64,000 bases of DNA from Streptomyces abyssomicinicus (GTDB taxonomy: Bacteria > Actinomycetota > Actinomycetes > Streptomycetales > Streptomycetaceae): positions 471,125-535,124 of the forward strand of contig NZ_BBZI01000006.1 in the NCBI RefSeq assembly GCF_008974245.1. The letters run 5' to 3'. Shown piece by piece: positions 43,979-52,149 of the stretch. How positions within the stretch are numbered: position 1 is the stretch's first letter; each line of letters opens with the position of its first letter. The notes under the pieces were generated by a model. It was not told the origin of the DNA, made no database searches, and saw only the letters and a program-made list of their open reading frames with translations. Made by a program: the position numbers and the translations under genes.

Positions 43979-44764
43979 GTGGTGACCTGGTCCACGGGTG
44001 TGCTCGGGTTCGTCGCCGGGCTCCTGATATCGGTGGCCGCCACCCCCGTGGGCGTCTCCGGGGCGGTCTTCCTGCTGCCCGTGCAGATGAGTGTCCTGGG
44101 CGTGCCGAGCCCCGCGGTGACACCGACGAACCTGCTGTACAACGTGGTGTCCGGCCCCGGCGCCCTCCTGCGCCACTGGCGCGCCGGGCGTCTGACGGGC
44201 CCGCTGACCCGCAGGCTCGTCACCGGCACCGTGCCCGGGGTCGTCGTCGGCGCGGTGGTCCGGGTGTTCGCCGTCCCGGGGCCGCGGGTCTTCCGTCTGC
44301 TGATCGCCGTGCTGCTGCTGCCGCTCGGGCTGTGGCTGTGCGCGCGGACCGTGCGGCGGGCGCCGGACCGTGCGGCCCGCCCGCCGTCGCCCCGCGCGAC
44401 GACCTCGCTGGCCCTGGCCGTCGGTGTGGCGGGGGGCGTCTACGGCATCGGGGGCGGCTCCCTGATCGGCCCGGTCCTCGTCGGCCGCGGCGTACCGGTG
44501 GCCGCCGTCGCGCCCGCCGCGCTGGCCTCGACGTTCGTGACGTCCGTCGTCGGCGCGGCGACCTACGCGCTGCTCTCCCTGGCCGCCACGGGGGACGTCG
44601 CCCCCGACTGGGCGCTGGGCCTGGCCTGCGGGGCCGGGGGCCTGCTCGGCGGCTACCTCGGCGCCCGTCTCCAGCCGCTCCTGCCCGAGACCGCCCTCCG
44701 CCTCCTGCTCGGCCTCCTCGCGGCGGGCATCGGCGCGTTGTACGCGGCCGACGTCCTGCGCTGA
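43979..44764 (+). CDS. TauE/SafE-family sulfite/anion exporter-like permease
   Basis: 261 residues with about eight membrane helices arranged as two homologous halves. The family glycine/proline motifs occur in each half: VAATPVGVSGAVFLLPVQ and VAGGVYGIGGGSLIGPVLV. These are TauE/SafE (DUF81) permeases, moving sulfonates, sulfite or other small anions. GAGGAGG precedes the GTG; GTG at 43979 and 43982 are both possible. No sulfur-metabolism gene is adjacent, so the substrate is open. Confidence 0.85.
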   Translation: MVTWSTGVLGFVAGLLISVAATPVGVSGAVFLLPVQMSVLGVPSPAVTPTNLLYNVVSGPGALLRHWRAGRLTGPLTRRLVTGTVPGVVVGAVVRVFAVPGPRVFRLLIAVLLLPLGLWLCARTVRRAPDRAARPPSPRATTSLALAVGVAGGVYGIGGGSLIGPVLVGRGVPVAAVAPAALASTFVTSVVGAATYALLSLAATGDVAPDWALGLACGAGGLLGGYLGARLQPLLPETALRLLLGLLAAGIGALYAADVLR

Positions 44765-46087
44765 CCACGCGCCCCTTCCCGCCACGCCACCCCCACGGGA
44801 ACGCGAGCGGCACGACCCTCACGCGCCGCCGCCCGACCCCCACACGCCGCCGCCCGACTCCGCCCGGCGGGGCCTCCACGCGCCGCCGCCCAACTCCGCC
44901 CGGCGGGGCCTCCCCACGCTGCGGCCACCCCACCGCCGTGGTCCCGCGACCCGGCTCCCGTGCCGCCGCCCCACCGCCCGCCACCGGCGACCGCCAGTCC
45001 GTCTCGCGCGCCCGTAGGGGGCCGGCCCATCCGGAACAGCGCTCCCGGACGGGGCCGAGGCCGGGGCGACACGCGGACGGCAACTCCCCGCGCCGCGGCC
45101 CTCGTGGTCCCGTGCCCCAGCTCACCGGGCACCGACCGCCCCACCCTCGACATGCCGCCCCTCCACCGCCCGACAGCGGTGACCGTCGGCCCGTCTCACC
45201 TGCATGGCGCGGGCCGGCCCACCCCGTCCAGAACCGCACGCCCAGGCGGGGGCCGGGGTGGCACGCGGCGGTGACCCCCGCGCTGCGGCCACCCCACCGC
45301 CCGTTGTCCCGCGGCCCGGGTCACCCTCACGGGGCACCGACCGCGCCGCGTCAGCAGGCCTCCGCTCCACCCCGGACACCCGTGACCACCGGCCCGTCTC
45401 ACGCACGCGGCGCAGCCGACCTCGCCCGGCACAGCGCTCCCGGGCGTGGGCCCGAAACCGGGGCGGCCCGTGGCGGCAACTCCCCGCGCCGCGGCCACCC
45501 CACCGCTGCCGTACCGCTCCCCCGACTCACCGGGCACCGACCGCCCCACCCTCGACATGCCGCCCCTCCACCGCCCGACAGCGGTGACCACCGCCCCGGC
45601 TCACACACACGGCGTGACTCGGCCCACCCGTCCGGAACAGCACAGGCGAGGCCCGGAGCAGGGGCGGCCCGTGGCGGCAACTCCCCGCGCCGCGGCCACC
45701 CCACCGCTGCCGTACCGCTCCCCCGACTCACCGGGCACCGACCGCCCCACCCTCGACATGCCGCCCCTCCACCGCCCGACAGCGGTGACCACCGCCCCGA
45801 CTCACACACACGACGTGGCTCAGCCCACCCGTCCGGAAATGCGCAGGCGAGGCCCGGAGCGGGGGCGGCCCGCGGCGGCAACTCCCCGCGCCACGGCCAC
45901 CCCGCTGCCTGCGGTCCCGCGGGGGTCACGAGGCACCGACCGCGCCGCCGTCAGCATGCCTCCGGTCCGCCACCCGACACCCGTGACCCCGGCCCGTCGC
46001 ACGCCCGCGGCGCGGCCGGCCTCGCCGGAGCAACGTTCCCGGGCGAGGCCCGGGAACGGCGCGGCGCCTCGCGCGCGTGACCCGGCC
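44765..46087. repeat. 1.3-kb region of tandem 198/201-bp repeats
   Basis: No credible gene. From 44809 to 44930 three short copies of CGCCGCCGCCCGACTCCGCC occur. From about 44900 to 46080 there are five to six tandem copies of a roughly 200-bp unit. The landmark GGCAACTCCCCGCGCC begins at 45079, 45475, 45676 and 45877, with a diverged copy near 45277, so the period is 198-201 bp. The two copies at about 45460-45860 are nearly identical (about 95%). Both periods are multiples of three, so all frames stay open and overlapping long ORFs appear on both strands. Confidence 0.9.
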
Positions 46088-47119
46088 CTACCGCGCTCCC
46101 CGGTGCAGCAGCCCGTAGGCCACCCCCACCAGCCCATTGGCCGTCAGCAGCGCCCCGGCGGCCACTGCTCCCCCTCGTCCCCGCCGGGCCCCGGCCAGTG
46201 TGAGCGGGAGCCCCGCCGCGACCTGGGCCGCGGCGAGCCCCGCCGCCCGCGGCCCTCCGCTCCACGGCATCCACTCCCCGAGCCGCCCGCCGGGCACGAC
46301 GCCAAACTCGGCCAACGCCGCCTCCCGCCACCCGGGCCGCTCCACCCGCCGCGCACCGGCCCGCCCCCACAGCGCCTCGTGCAACGCCTCGGCGGGGAGC
46401 CCCGGTTCCACCCCCGGCGGCAGCGCGACGCCCACCCGGGTCAGCACCGCCAGCAGCCCCCGCAGCCGCGCCCGCGCGTCCGCCTCCGGGTCCGGTGCGC
46501 TCAGCCCTTCCAGCAGCTCCGCGTCGAGCACCGGGTCGAGCCCCAGCCTCCTCACCAGGGCCATCACCAGCGACTCCTGTTCCCTCTCCCGGAGCTCCCT
46601 CGGCTCCGTCGGCGGCCTGGGCTCCGGCGGCCCCGACGGCTCCGGCGGCTCACCGGGCGAGGCCTCTCCGCCGGCCGTGGAGCTCCCCGGCGCACCCACC
46701 GCCGTGCCGTCGGCGCGCCACCGGAGCCCGACCGCCCGGCGGAACCCCGACGCCAGCAGGAACCCGCTGCCCTCCGCGTCCCACCACAGGCCCAGCACCG
46801 GCCACGGCGCCGCCACCGCCAGCGCCGCCGCCCACCTGCCGACGACCCGCCCGACGGAGGCTCCCTCCTCCTCACGCGTCCACGGCCCCCGCTCCGGGAC
46901 CAAAACGCTCCACCCCGCGCCCGCCCCGCCCAGCAGCATCCGCTCCCGCAGCAACCGCGCCGCGGGCCCCACCGCCCGGGGCTCCGCCCTGCACAGCAGC
47001 AACGCCCCCGCGGCCGCGCCGCGCCCACCTGCGCCACCTGCCCCACTTGTGCCGCCCGCTCCGCCGGCCCCGCCCGCTCCGCCTCTTGCGCCCGCGCCGC
47101 CCGCACGTCGACTCGCCAT
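46088..47119 (-). CDS. hypothetical protein with C-terminal hydrophobic region
   Basis: 343 residues. It starts with a Gly/Ala low-complexity stretch (GGAGARGGAGGAGGAGG), then a region with LGLWWDAEGSGFLLASGFR and WRADG, a Pro/Glu-rich linker (PGEPPEPSGPPEPRPP), and a helical C-terminus with two possible membrane segments (AAGLAAAQVAAGLPLTLAGA, VAAGALLTANGLVGVAYGLL). It is divergent from the DUF4097/PadR operon, about 180 nt away. I do not recognise the family. The ATG at 47119 is the first plausible start before the promoter region. Confidence 0.65.
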   Translation of the reverse strand: MASRRAGGAGARGGAGGAGGAGGTSGAGGAGGRGAAAGALLLCRAEPRAVGPAARLLRERMLLGGAGAGWSVLVPERGPWTREEEGASVGRVVGRWAAALAVAAPWPVLGLWWDAEGSGFLLASGFRRAVGLRWRADGTAVGAPGSSTAGGEASPGEPPEPSGPPEPRPPTEPRELREREQESLVMALVRRLGLDPVLDAELLEGLSAPDPEADARARLRGLLAVLTRVGVALPPGVEPGLPAEALHEALWGRAGARRVERPGWREAALAEFGVVPGGRLGEWMPWSGGPRAAGLAAAQVAAGLPLTLAGARRGRGGAVAAGALLTANGLVGVAYGLLHRGAR

Positions 47120-47225
47120 GATCGCCACGGTAGGCCAGCCGGAACGATTCCTCCCGCTCTGTTCACCCGACTCACCCGACCTCCTAAACCCGCCTCCCGG
47201 ACCACATCTCCCCCGGATGGGCGTA

Positions 47226-47280
47226 TTGACTTCACCGGACCGCGATATATCGTGTTCTGGAGAAAACGCGATACACCGCG
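47226..47280 (+). promoter_or_regulatory. promoter and palindromic operator of the DUF4097/PadR operon
   Basis: TTGACT (47226-47231) and TATCGT (47248-47253), 16 nt apart, form a good promoter. The 10-bp palindrome CGATATATCG (47243-47252) overlaps the -10, and a related half-site ACGCGATACA follows at 47266-47275. Since the operon's second gene is a PadR-family repressor, autoregulation through these sites is likely. The A/T-rich palindrome stands out in this GC-rich DNA. Confidence 0.65.
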
Positions 47281-47299
47281 TCCCGCCGAGGAGGTCCGC

Positions 47300-48148
47300 A
47301 TGCCCGAGTGGTCGGTGACCGAGCCGCTCAAGCTCACGCTCGACGAACCCGTCAGCGCCCTGCACGTCCGCCTCCTCCGGGGTGCGGTGAACGTGGTCGG
47401 CACCGAAGAGACCGCCGCGCGTCTGGAGGTGTCCGCCGTGGAGGGCGACCCCCTGGAGGTCACCCTGGAGGAGGGTGTCCTCACGGTGGCCTACCGGGAC
47501 CTGCCGTGGCAGAACTTCCGCAAGCTGCTGGACCGTGACTCCTGGCGCAGCAGCGCGGTCGTCACCCTCGCGGTCCCCGCCGGCACCGCCGTACGGATCG
47601 GCTCGGTGGACGCCGCGGCCGTGGTCTCCGGCATCAGCGGCCGCACGGAGGTGCAGGGCGTCAACGGCGACACCACCCTCGTCGGTCTCGCCGGGCCGGT
47701 CTCGGCGTCCACCGTCACCGGCTCCGTGGAGGCTCAGGCCCTCTCCGGCGACATCCGCTTCAGCTCCGTCGGCGGCGACCTGACCGTGGTCGAGGGCACG
47801 AGCCGCTCCGTGCGGGCCGAGTCGGTGACCGGCTCGGTGATGATCGACCTGGGCCGCACGGGCCCCGCCGACCTCCAGCTCTCGAACGTCTCGGGCGAGA
47901 TCGCCGTCCGCCTCCCCGAGCCCACGGACGCCGAGGTCCACGCGGACACCACCGCCGGTTCCATCTCCAACGCCTTCGAGGACCTGAGGGTGGGCGGCAT
48001 GCCCGGCACCCGCCGGGTCACCGGCCGCCTCGGCGCGGGCAGCGGCCAGATCCGCGCCACCACGGTCTCCGGTTCCATCGCCCTGCTCCGCCGGCCCGCC
48101 GCCCCGGACGCCGGGGAAACCGACGCCCCTACCGAGAAGGTGCTCTGA
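47300..48148 (+). CDS. DUF4097 beta-helix (adhesin-like) protein
   Basis: A 282-residue DUF4097 family protein: short beta-strand repeats such as VSGISGRTEVQGVNGD, ITTV-like strands, SGDIRFSSVGGD, VTGSVMIDL and VSGSIALL form a predicted right-handed beta-helix. There is no signal peptide. GAGGAGG precedes the ATG at 47300. It is followed one nt after its stop by a PadR regulator (TGACATG), a frequent pairing in Streptomyces. The molecular role of such PadR-linked proteins is not established. Confidence 0.88.
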   Translation: MPEWSVTEPLKLTLDEPVSALHVRLLRGAVNVVGTEETAARLEVSAVEGDPLEVTLEEGVLTVAYRDLPWQNFRKLLDRDSWRSSAVVTLAVPAGTAVRIGSVDAAAVVSGISGRTEVQGVNGDTTLVGLAGPVSASTVTGSVEAQALSGDIRFSSVGGDLTVVEGTSRSVRAESVTGSVMIDLGRTGPADLQLSNVSGEIAVRLPEPTDAEVHADTTAGSISNAFEDLRVGGMPGTRRVTGRLGAGSGQIRATTVSGSIALLRRPAAPDAGETDAPTEKVL

Positions 48149-48149
48149 C

Positions 48150-49277
48150 ATGCCTCCCGTCTTCGCCCACGGCCGCCTCCGCCTCTACCTGCTGAAGCTC
48201 CTCGACGAGGCGCCCCGTCACGGCTACGAGGTGATCCGCCTGCTGGAGGAGCGCTTCCAGGGCCTCTACGCCCCCTCTGCCGGCACGGTCTACCCGCGCC
48301 TGGCCAAGCTGGAGGCCGAGGGCCTCGTCACCCACACCACCGAGGGCGGCCGCAAGGTCTACGCGATCACCGAGGCGGGCCGCCGGGAGCTCGCGGACCG
48401 CAGCGCCGAGCTGGCCGACCTGGAGGTGGAGATCCTCGAGTCGGTGGCGGAGCTGGCCGCCGAGATCCGCGACGAGGTGCGCGACGCGGCGGGCGACCTG
48501 CGCCGTGAGATGCGGGCCGCCGCCGGGCAGACCGGCTCGGGCGGAGGTTCCCGCGGCGGGCGGGGAGCTTCCGCCGGCGGCAAGGGCCGCCCGTTCGGCC
48601 CCTTCGGGGAGGGCGGCCTCGGCGACAAGGACGCCTGGCAGGTGGCCAAGGAGGAGATGCGCCGCGCCCGGCAGGAGTGGAAGGAACAGGCCCGCCGGGC
48701 CAAGGACGAGAGCCGCCGCGCCCGCGAGGAGGCGGAGCGGTCCCGCCGCCAGGCCCAGGAGGCGCAGCAGGAGGTCCAGCGGATCGCCCGCCGCGTCCAG
48801 GAGCAGGTGCAGGACCACTTCACCCGCGGCGACTGGCCCACCGGGCTGCGTGAGGGTCTCTCCGAGCTCACCAAGGAGTTCGGCCAGTTCGCCCAGTTCG
48901 GAGGCTTCGGGTCGTTCGGCAGGCCCACCACCGCCGACCGTGCCCCCGACGCGGAGCGCACCTCGGACCCCTTCGAGAAGTCGGAGCCCGAGTCCGCTCC
49001 GAAGCCGTCCCCGGTTCCCGCGCCCGACGGATCCGGCCCCGTCTTCGCCCCTGTGGCGGACGGCCTGGAGGTCGGCTACGAGCCGGAATGGGCCCACGAC
49101 GCCGGCACCGGCGACCCGCTCCGCGATCTGGAGCGTCTGCTGGACCGGCTGCGGGACGACATCCGGGACGCCGCCCGGGACCACGGGGTCACCGCGGACC
49201 AGCTGGCCGAGGCCCGCGGCCACCTGGCCACCGCCGCGGCCCGCGTCTCCGCGATACTCCAGGCGCCGCGCCACTGA
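48150..49277 (+). CDS. PadR-family transcriptional regulator with long coiled-coil extension
   Basis: 375 residues, far longer than typical PadR (110-180). The N-terminal winged helix is clear (RLYLLKLLDEAPRHGYEVIRL, GTVYPRLAKLEAEGLV, GGRKVYAITEAGRREL). A Gly-rich linker is followed by a highly charged helix (EEMRRARQEWKEQARRAKDE and onward, about 165-235), a Pro/Ser-rich stretch and a C-terminal helix bundle (LRDLERLLDRLRDDIRDAAR). The extension may bind DNA or the co-encoded DUF4097 protein. It probably represses its own operon through the palindrome near 47243. Confidence 0.9.
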   Translation: MPPVFAHGRLRLYLLKLLDEAPRHGYEVIRLLEERFQGLYAPSAGTVYPRLAKLEAEGLVTHTTEGGRKVYAITEAGRRELADRSAELADLEVEILESVAELAAEIRDEVRDAAGDLRREMRAAAGQTGSGGGSRGGRGASAGGKGRPFGPFGEGGLGDKDAWQVAKEEMRRARQEWKEQARRAKDESRRAREEAERSRRQAQEAQQEVQRIARRVQEQVQDHFTRGDWPTGLREGLSELTKEFGQFAQFGGFGSFGRPTTADRAPDAERTSDPFEKSEPESAPKPSPVPAPDGSGPVFAPVADGLEVGYEPEWAHDAGTGDPLRDLERLLDRLRDDIRDAARDHGVTADQLAEARGHLATAAARVSAILQAPRH

Positions 49278-49994
49278 GCGCCGAGGGCGTCGCCGCCGGA
49301 AGGCCCCGTGCCGCCCGGCGGCGACGCCCTCGGAGGACCACCGGGCCGCAACGCCGCCCGAGCAGCCCTCCAGCACAGGCAGGGCGCCTACCCCCGACCC
49401 CGGCCTCGCGCCCCGGCCCCGGCCCCGGCCCCGACAGGACGAACCGGGACGGCTCCCTGGCGACTCCCGACAGCTTCCGGGCGAACCTGGGACAGCTTCC
49501 TGGGAGCTTCGGGAACTGCTCCCGCCCAGGTGAGGCCGCACGGCTACCCCCAGCTGCCCGGCGGCGACGCCGTCCGGAGGACCACCGGGCCTCGACACCG
49601 ACCGGACGGCCCTTCAGCGCAGGCGGGGAGCCCGGATCGCACCCCGGCCCGCCAGGAGGAGACCGGAGCGGCTCCCAGGCAACCCGGGCGATTTCCGGCA
49701 GCTCCTGACCGCTCAGGACAGCCCGCGGGCAGTTCCCGGGGCGGCCTCGCGGGGAGCTTCCGGAACGGCTCCCCGCGCGCCGGAGCCCGCGCGGGCACGG
49801 AGGGCGGCCACCCACCCCGGGCACGGGCACGGGCGGGCACGGGCACGGATGCGCGCGGACGCGAGGCTGACACGGGCACGAGGCCGGCACGGGCACGAGG
49901 CCGGCACGGGCACGGGGCCCGCACGGGCACGGGGCCCGCACGGGTGCGGGCCAGCCCGCCGCAGGGTGCGGGCCGGGCCGCCCGCGGCCCGCGG
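49278..49994. repeat. 717-bp gap: two-copy 250-bp repeat and GGCACG tandem array
   Basis: A roughly 245-bp segment from about 49316 recurs in diverged form from about 49559; shared landmarks are CGGAGGACCACCGGGC, CAGCxCAGGCxGGG and GGGAGCTTCxGGAACxGCTC. From about 49815 to 49960 there are about eight copies of a GGGCACGGGCACGAGGCC-type 17-18 bp unit. No gene was seen; long frames on both strands result from low stop-codon density. Confidence 0.7.
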
Positions 49995-50558
49995 TCAGCT
50001 CGCGGCGGCCTCTCCCCCGCCCCACAGCACCCGCTCCAGCGACTCGGCCGTCACCCCGTGTTCGGCAAGGACCCCGGAGGCGATTCCGGGGCGGCCGGCC
50101 AGGGCCAGCAGCAGGTGTTCGTCGCCGATGCGCCGCTCCCGGTGTGCGAGTGCGCCGCGCAGCGACTCCTCGAGGATTCCCTTGGCCCCCCGGGTGAAGG
50201 GCCGGTGCCCGAGCCGCTTGCGGCCACCGCTCCTCCACCGGGCGAGCGCTCCGGCGCCGTGGACGGCCTCGACCCGGGAGACGATCTCGTCCAGGTCGAT
50301 CCCCAGGCCCGACAGGGCCTCGGCGTCGGCCCCGGTGAGCCCTCCCCGGCGTCGCGCCGCGGCCAGCGACTCGGCCATGGCGTCCCGCCGTTCGGCGAGT
50401 CCGAGCGCCCCGAGGGCGAACGACCCGCGGCTGCCGGTGCGGTCCAGCAGGGCGAGCAGCAGGTGCCCCTCGTCGACCCGTTCCGCTCCGGACCGCTCCG
50501 CGTGCTCGACCGCTCCGGTGACCACGTCCCGGGCGTCCTTGGTGAACCGTTCGAACAT
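49995..50558 (-). CDS. Clp N-terminal (R) domain protein
   Basis: A 187-residue protein consisting of two Clp N-terminal repeats: MFERFTKDARDVVTGAVEHA, DEGHLLLALL, then FTRGAKGILEESLRGALAH and GDEHLLLALAG. It has no AAA+ ATPase, so it is likely an adaptor or substrate-mimic for Clp machinery, as in the ClpC N-domain. The ATG at 50558 overlaps the HTH gene stop (TGATG); a GTG at 50561 is also possible. Expressed as the second gene of the HTH operon controlled by twin palindromes. Confidence 0.9.
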   Translation of the reverse strand: MFERFTKDARDVVTGAVEHAERSGAERVDEGHLLLALLDRTGSRGSFALGALGLAERRDAMAESLAAARRRGGLTGADAEALSGLGIDLDEIVSRVEAVHGAGALARWRSGGRKRLGHRPFTRGAKGILEESLRGALAHRERRIGDEHLLLALAGRPGIASGVLAEHGVTAESLERVLWGGGEAAAS

Positions 50559-50767
50559 CACTGCCTCCCGTACTTCTTGTGCACGGCCTGCCTGCTCACG
50601 CCGAGCTCGGCGGCGATCTCCTGCCAGGACCAGCCCTGGTTGCGCGCGTTGCGCACCTGGACGGCCTCCAGTTGCTCCAGCAGCTTCCGCAGCGCGGTGA
50701 CCGCGCGCAGTCCCACGCGGGGATCGCGGTCCCCGGCCCGCTCGGCGAGGTCCGTTGCTTCCGTCAT
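50558..50767 (-). CDS. small helix-turn-helix regulator
   Basis: 69 residues with a clear HTH near the C-terminus (GWSWQEIAAELGVSRQAVHKKYG) after a short helical N-terminus (LRAVTALRKLLEQLEAVQVRNARNQ). The ATG at 50767 has no RBS. On the minus strand TTGACA (50803-50798) and CATGGT (50780-50775) are 17 nt apart, placing transcription start at or beside the A of ATG, so the mRNA is probably leaderless. Two 18-bp palindromes cover this promoter, so the protein probably represses itself and the Clp-N gene. Confidence 0.85.
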   Translation of the reverse strand: MTEATDLAERAGDRDPRVGLRAVTALRKLLEQLEAVQVRNARNQGWSWQEIAAELGVSRQAVHKKYGRQ

Positions 50768-50769
50768 AC

Positions 50770-50787
50770 TGTCAACCATGGTTGACA
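50770..50787. promoter_or_regulatory. perfect 18-bp palindromic operator 1
   Basis: TGTCAACCATGGTTGACA is a perfect inverted repeat, directly upstream of the HTH gene start and overlapping the inferred -10 region. Confidence 0.8.
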
Positions 50788-50797
50788 CTGACGGCAA

Positions 50798-50815
50798 TGT
50801 CAACCCCGGTTGACA
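50798..50815. promoter_or_regulatory. 18-bp palindromic operator 2
   Basis: TGTCAACCCCGGTTGACA has the same 8-bp arms as operator 1 apart from the centre, 28 bp upstream (centre to centre). Its TTGACA arm on the minus strand is the likely -35, so a bound repressor would occlude RNA polymerase. Confidence 0.8.
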
Positions 50816-50890
50816 GCGGAGTGCGGAACAGGGGAACGGCGGGCAGCCGGGGGGCGGCGGTGGGAGCACCCGGGCGGAGGCCCACGCGGA

Positions 50891-50930
50891 AGACCTCCGG
50901 CACCCGGGGGAACAAGGGTGCCGGAGGTCT
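50891..50930 (-). terminator. hairpin terminator after the dehydrogenase gene
   Basis: AGACCTCCGGCACCC and GGGTGCCGGAGGTCT form a perfect 15-bp stem with a 10-nt loop, 41 nt past the dehydrogenase stop on the minus strand. Confidence 0.85.
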
Positions 50931-50970
50931 GTGGGGCGGGCGGGCCGGGCGGTCGCCCGCCGGGGCGGCG

Positions 50971-51936
50971 TCAGGCGCCGGTCAGGACGATCTTGCCGAA
51001 GTGGTCGCCGGAGGCCATCCGCTCGAAGCCCTCCCGCGCGCGGTCCAGCGGCAGCACCTCGTCGATGACGGGCCGCACGCCGGTGGCGGCGCAGAAGGAG
51101 AGCAGGTCCTCCAGCTCGTCCTTGGTGCCCATGGTGGAGCCGACCACCTTGAGCTCCAGGAAGAAGATCCGCGTCAGTTCGGCCTTCGACGGTGCGTCAC
51201 CGCTGGTGGCGCCCGAGATGACCAGGGTGCCGCCGGGGCGCAGCGACTTCACCGAGTGGGACCAGGTGGCGGCGCCGACGGTCTCGATGACGGCGTCCAC
51301 CCGCTGCGGCAGCCGTGCGCCGCTCTCCACCGCCTCGACCGCCCCGAGTTCCAGGGCCCGCTTGCGCTTGGCCTCGTCGCGGCTGGTGGCGAACACCTTG
51401 AGCCCGGCGGCCCTGCCGAGCACGATCGCCGCGGTGGCGACACCGCCGCCGGCGCCCTGGACCAGCACCGAGTCGCCCGGCCGGACACCGGCGTTGGTGA
51501 AGAGCATCCGGTAGGCGGTCAGCCAGGCGGTGGGCAGGCAGGCGGCCTCCTCGAAGGAGAGCTCCTTCGGCTTGGGCAGCACGTTCCAGGCAGGCACGGA
51601 GACCTGCTCCGCGAAGGTGCCCTGGTACCGCTCGGTGAGGATGGAGCGGGGCTCCTTGGGCCCGACTCCGTGGCCGGTCTGCCCGATGACGGAGTGCAGG
51701 ACGACCTCGTTGCCGTCCTCGTCGACGCCCGCGGCGTCGCATCCCAGGATCATCGGCAGCTTGTCCTCGGCGAGGCCGACGCCCTTGAGGGACCACAGGT
51801 CGTGGTGGTTGAGCGAGGCGGCCTTCACGTTGACGGTGGTCCAGCCGGGGCGCGCCTCGGGCGCCGGGCGGTCCCCCAACTCGAGTCCGTTCAGCGGCTG
51901 GTCACGATCGATGCGTGCGGCATAGGCGGCGAACAT
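50971..51936 (-). CDS. MDR-family zinc-type alcohol dehydrogenase/quinone oxidoreductase
   Basis: 321 residues of the medium-chain dehydrogenase/reductase superfamily. A GroES-like N-terminus (VKAASLNHHDLWSLKG, ILGCDAAG) and a Rossmann NADP site (VLVQGAGGGVATAAIVLGRAAG) are present, then KVFATSRDEAKR. The usual structural-zinc four-Cys lobe is missing, as in quinone oxidoreductases. GAGG lies about 5 nt before the ATG. The substrate is unknown. It lies between the HTH/Clp-N operon and malic enzyme, with its own terminator. Confidence 0.9.
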   Translation of the reverse strand: MFAAYAARIDRDQPLNGLELGDRPAPEARPGWTTVNVKAASLNHHDLWSLKGVGLAEDKLPMILGCDAAGVDEDGNEVVLHSVIGQTGHGVGPKEPRSILTERYQGTFAEQVSVPAWNVLPKPKELSFEEAACLPTAWLTAYRMLFTNAGVRPGDSVLVQGAGGGVATAAIVLGRAAGLKVFATSRDEAKRKRALELGAVEAVESGARLPQRVDAVIETVGAATWSHSVKSLRPGGTLVISGATSGDAPSKAELTRIFFLELKVVGSTMGTKDELEDLLSFCAATGVRPVIDEVLPLDRAREGFERMASGDHFGKIVLTGA

Positions 51937-52084
51937 GACCTCGACCCTAGGTCGCGTCCGGGCCTCGGGGAACCATCCGGCACTGTGACGTGGCCGTCAC
52001 GCCTCGCGTGAACACCCCCACCGCCCCGGCGCCCCGTCCCGGCGCCCCACCGCCCCGCTCCCGCGGCGCCCGCCGGCACGCCGC

Positions 52085-52116
52085 GGCCCCCGGTGCCGCG
52101 AAGGGCGCCGGGGGCC
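52085..52116 (-). terminator. hairpin terminator after the malic enzyme gene
   Basis: GGCCCCCGG and CCGGGGGCC form a perfect 9-bp stem that extends through TGCC/GGCG (one T:G pair) to about 13 bp, with a 6-nt loop. It lies 34 nt past the stop on the minus strand. Confidence 0.75.
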
Positions 52117-52149
52117 GGAACGGTGCTCACGCGAACGCGTCGGGCCCGG

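Noticed and set aside
44890..46080. CRISPR or satellite-type attachment array for a mobile element
   Set aside because: The 201-bp unit repeats whole without spacers, and no integrase or transposase is present.
43429..48148. Long plus-strand frames (883 and 900 residues) across the 201-bp repeats and antisense to the hypothetical gene
   Set aside because: They run through unrelated regions without a start signal and give Pro/Arg/His-rich translations; explained by repeats with a period divisible by three and scarce stop codons.
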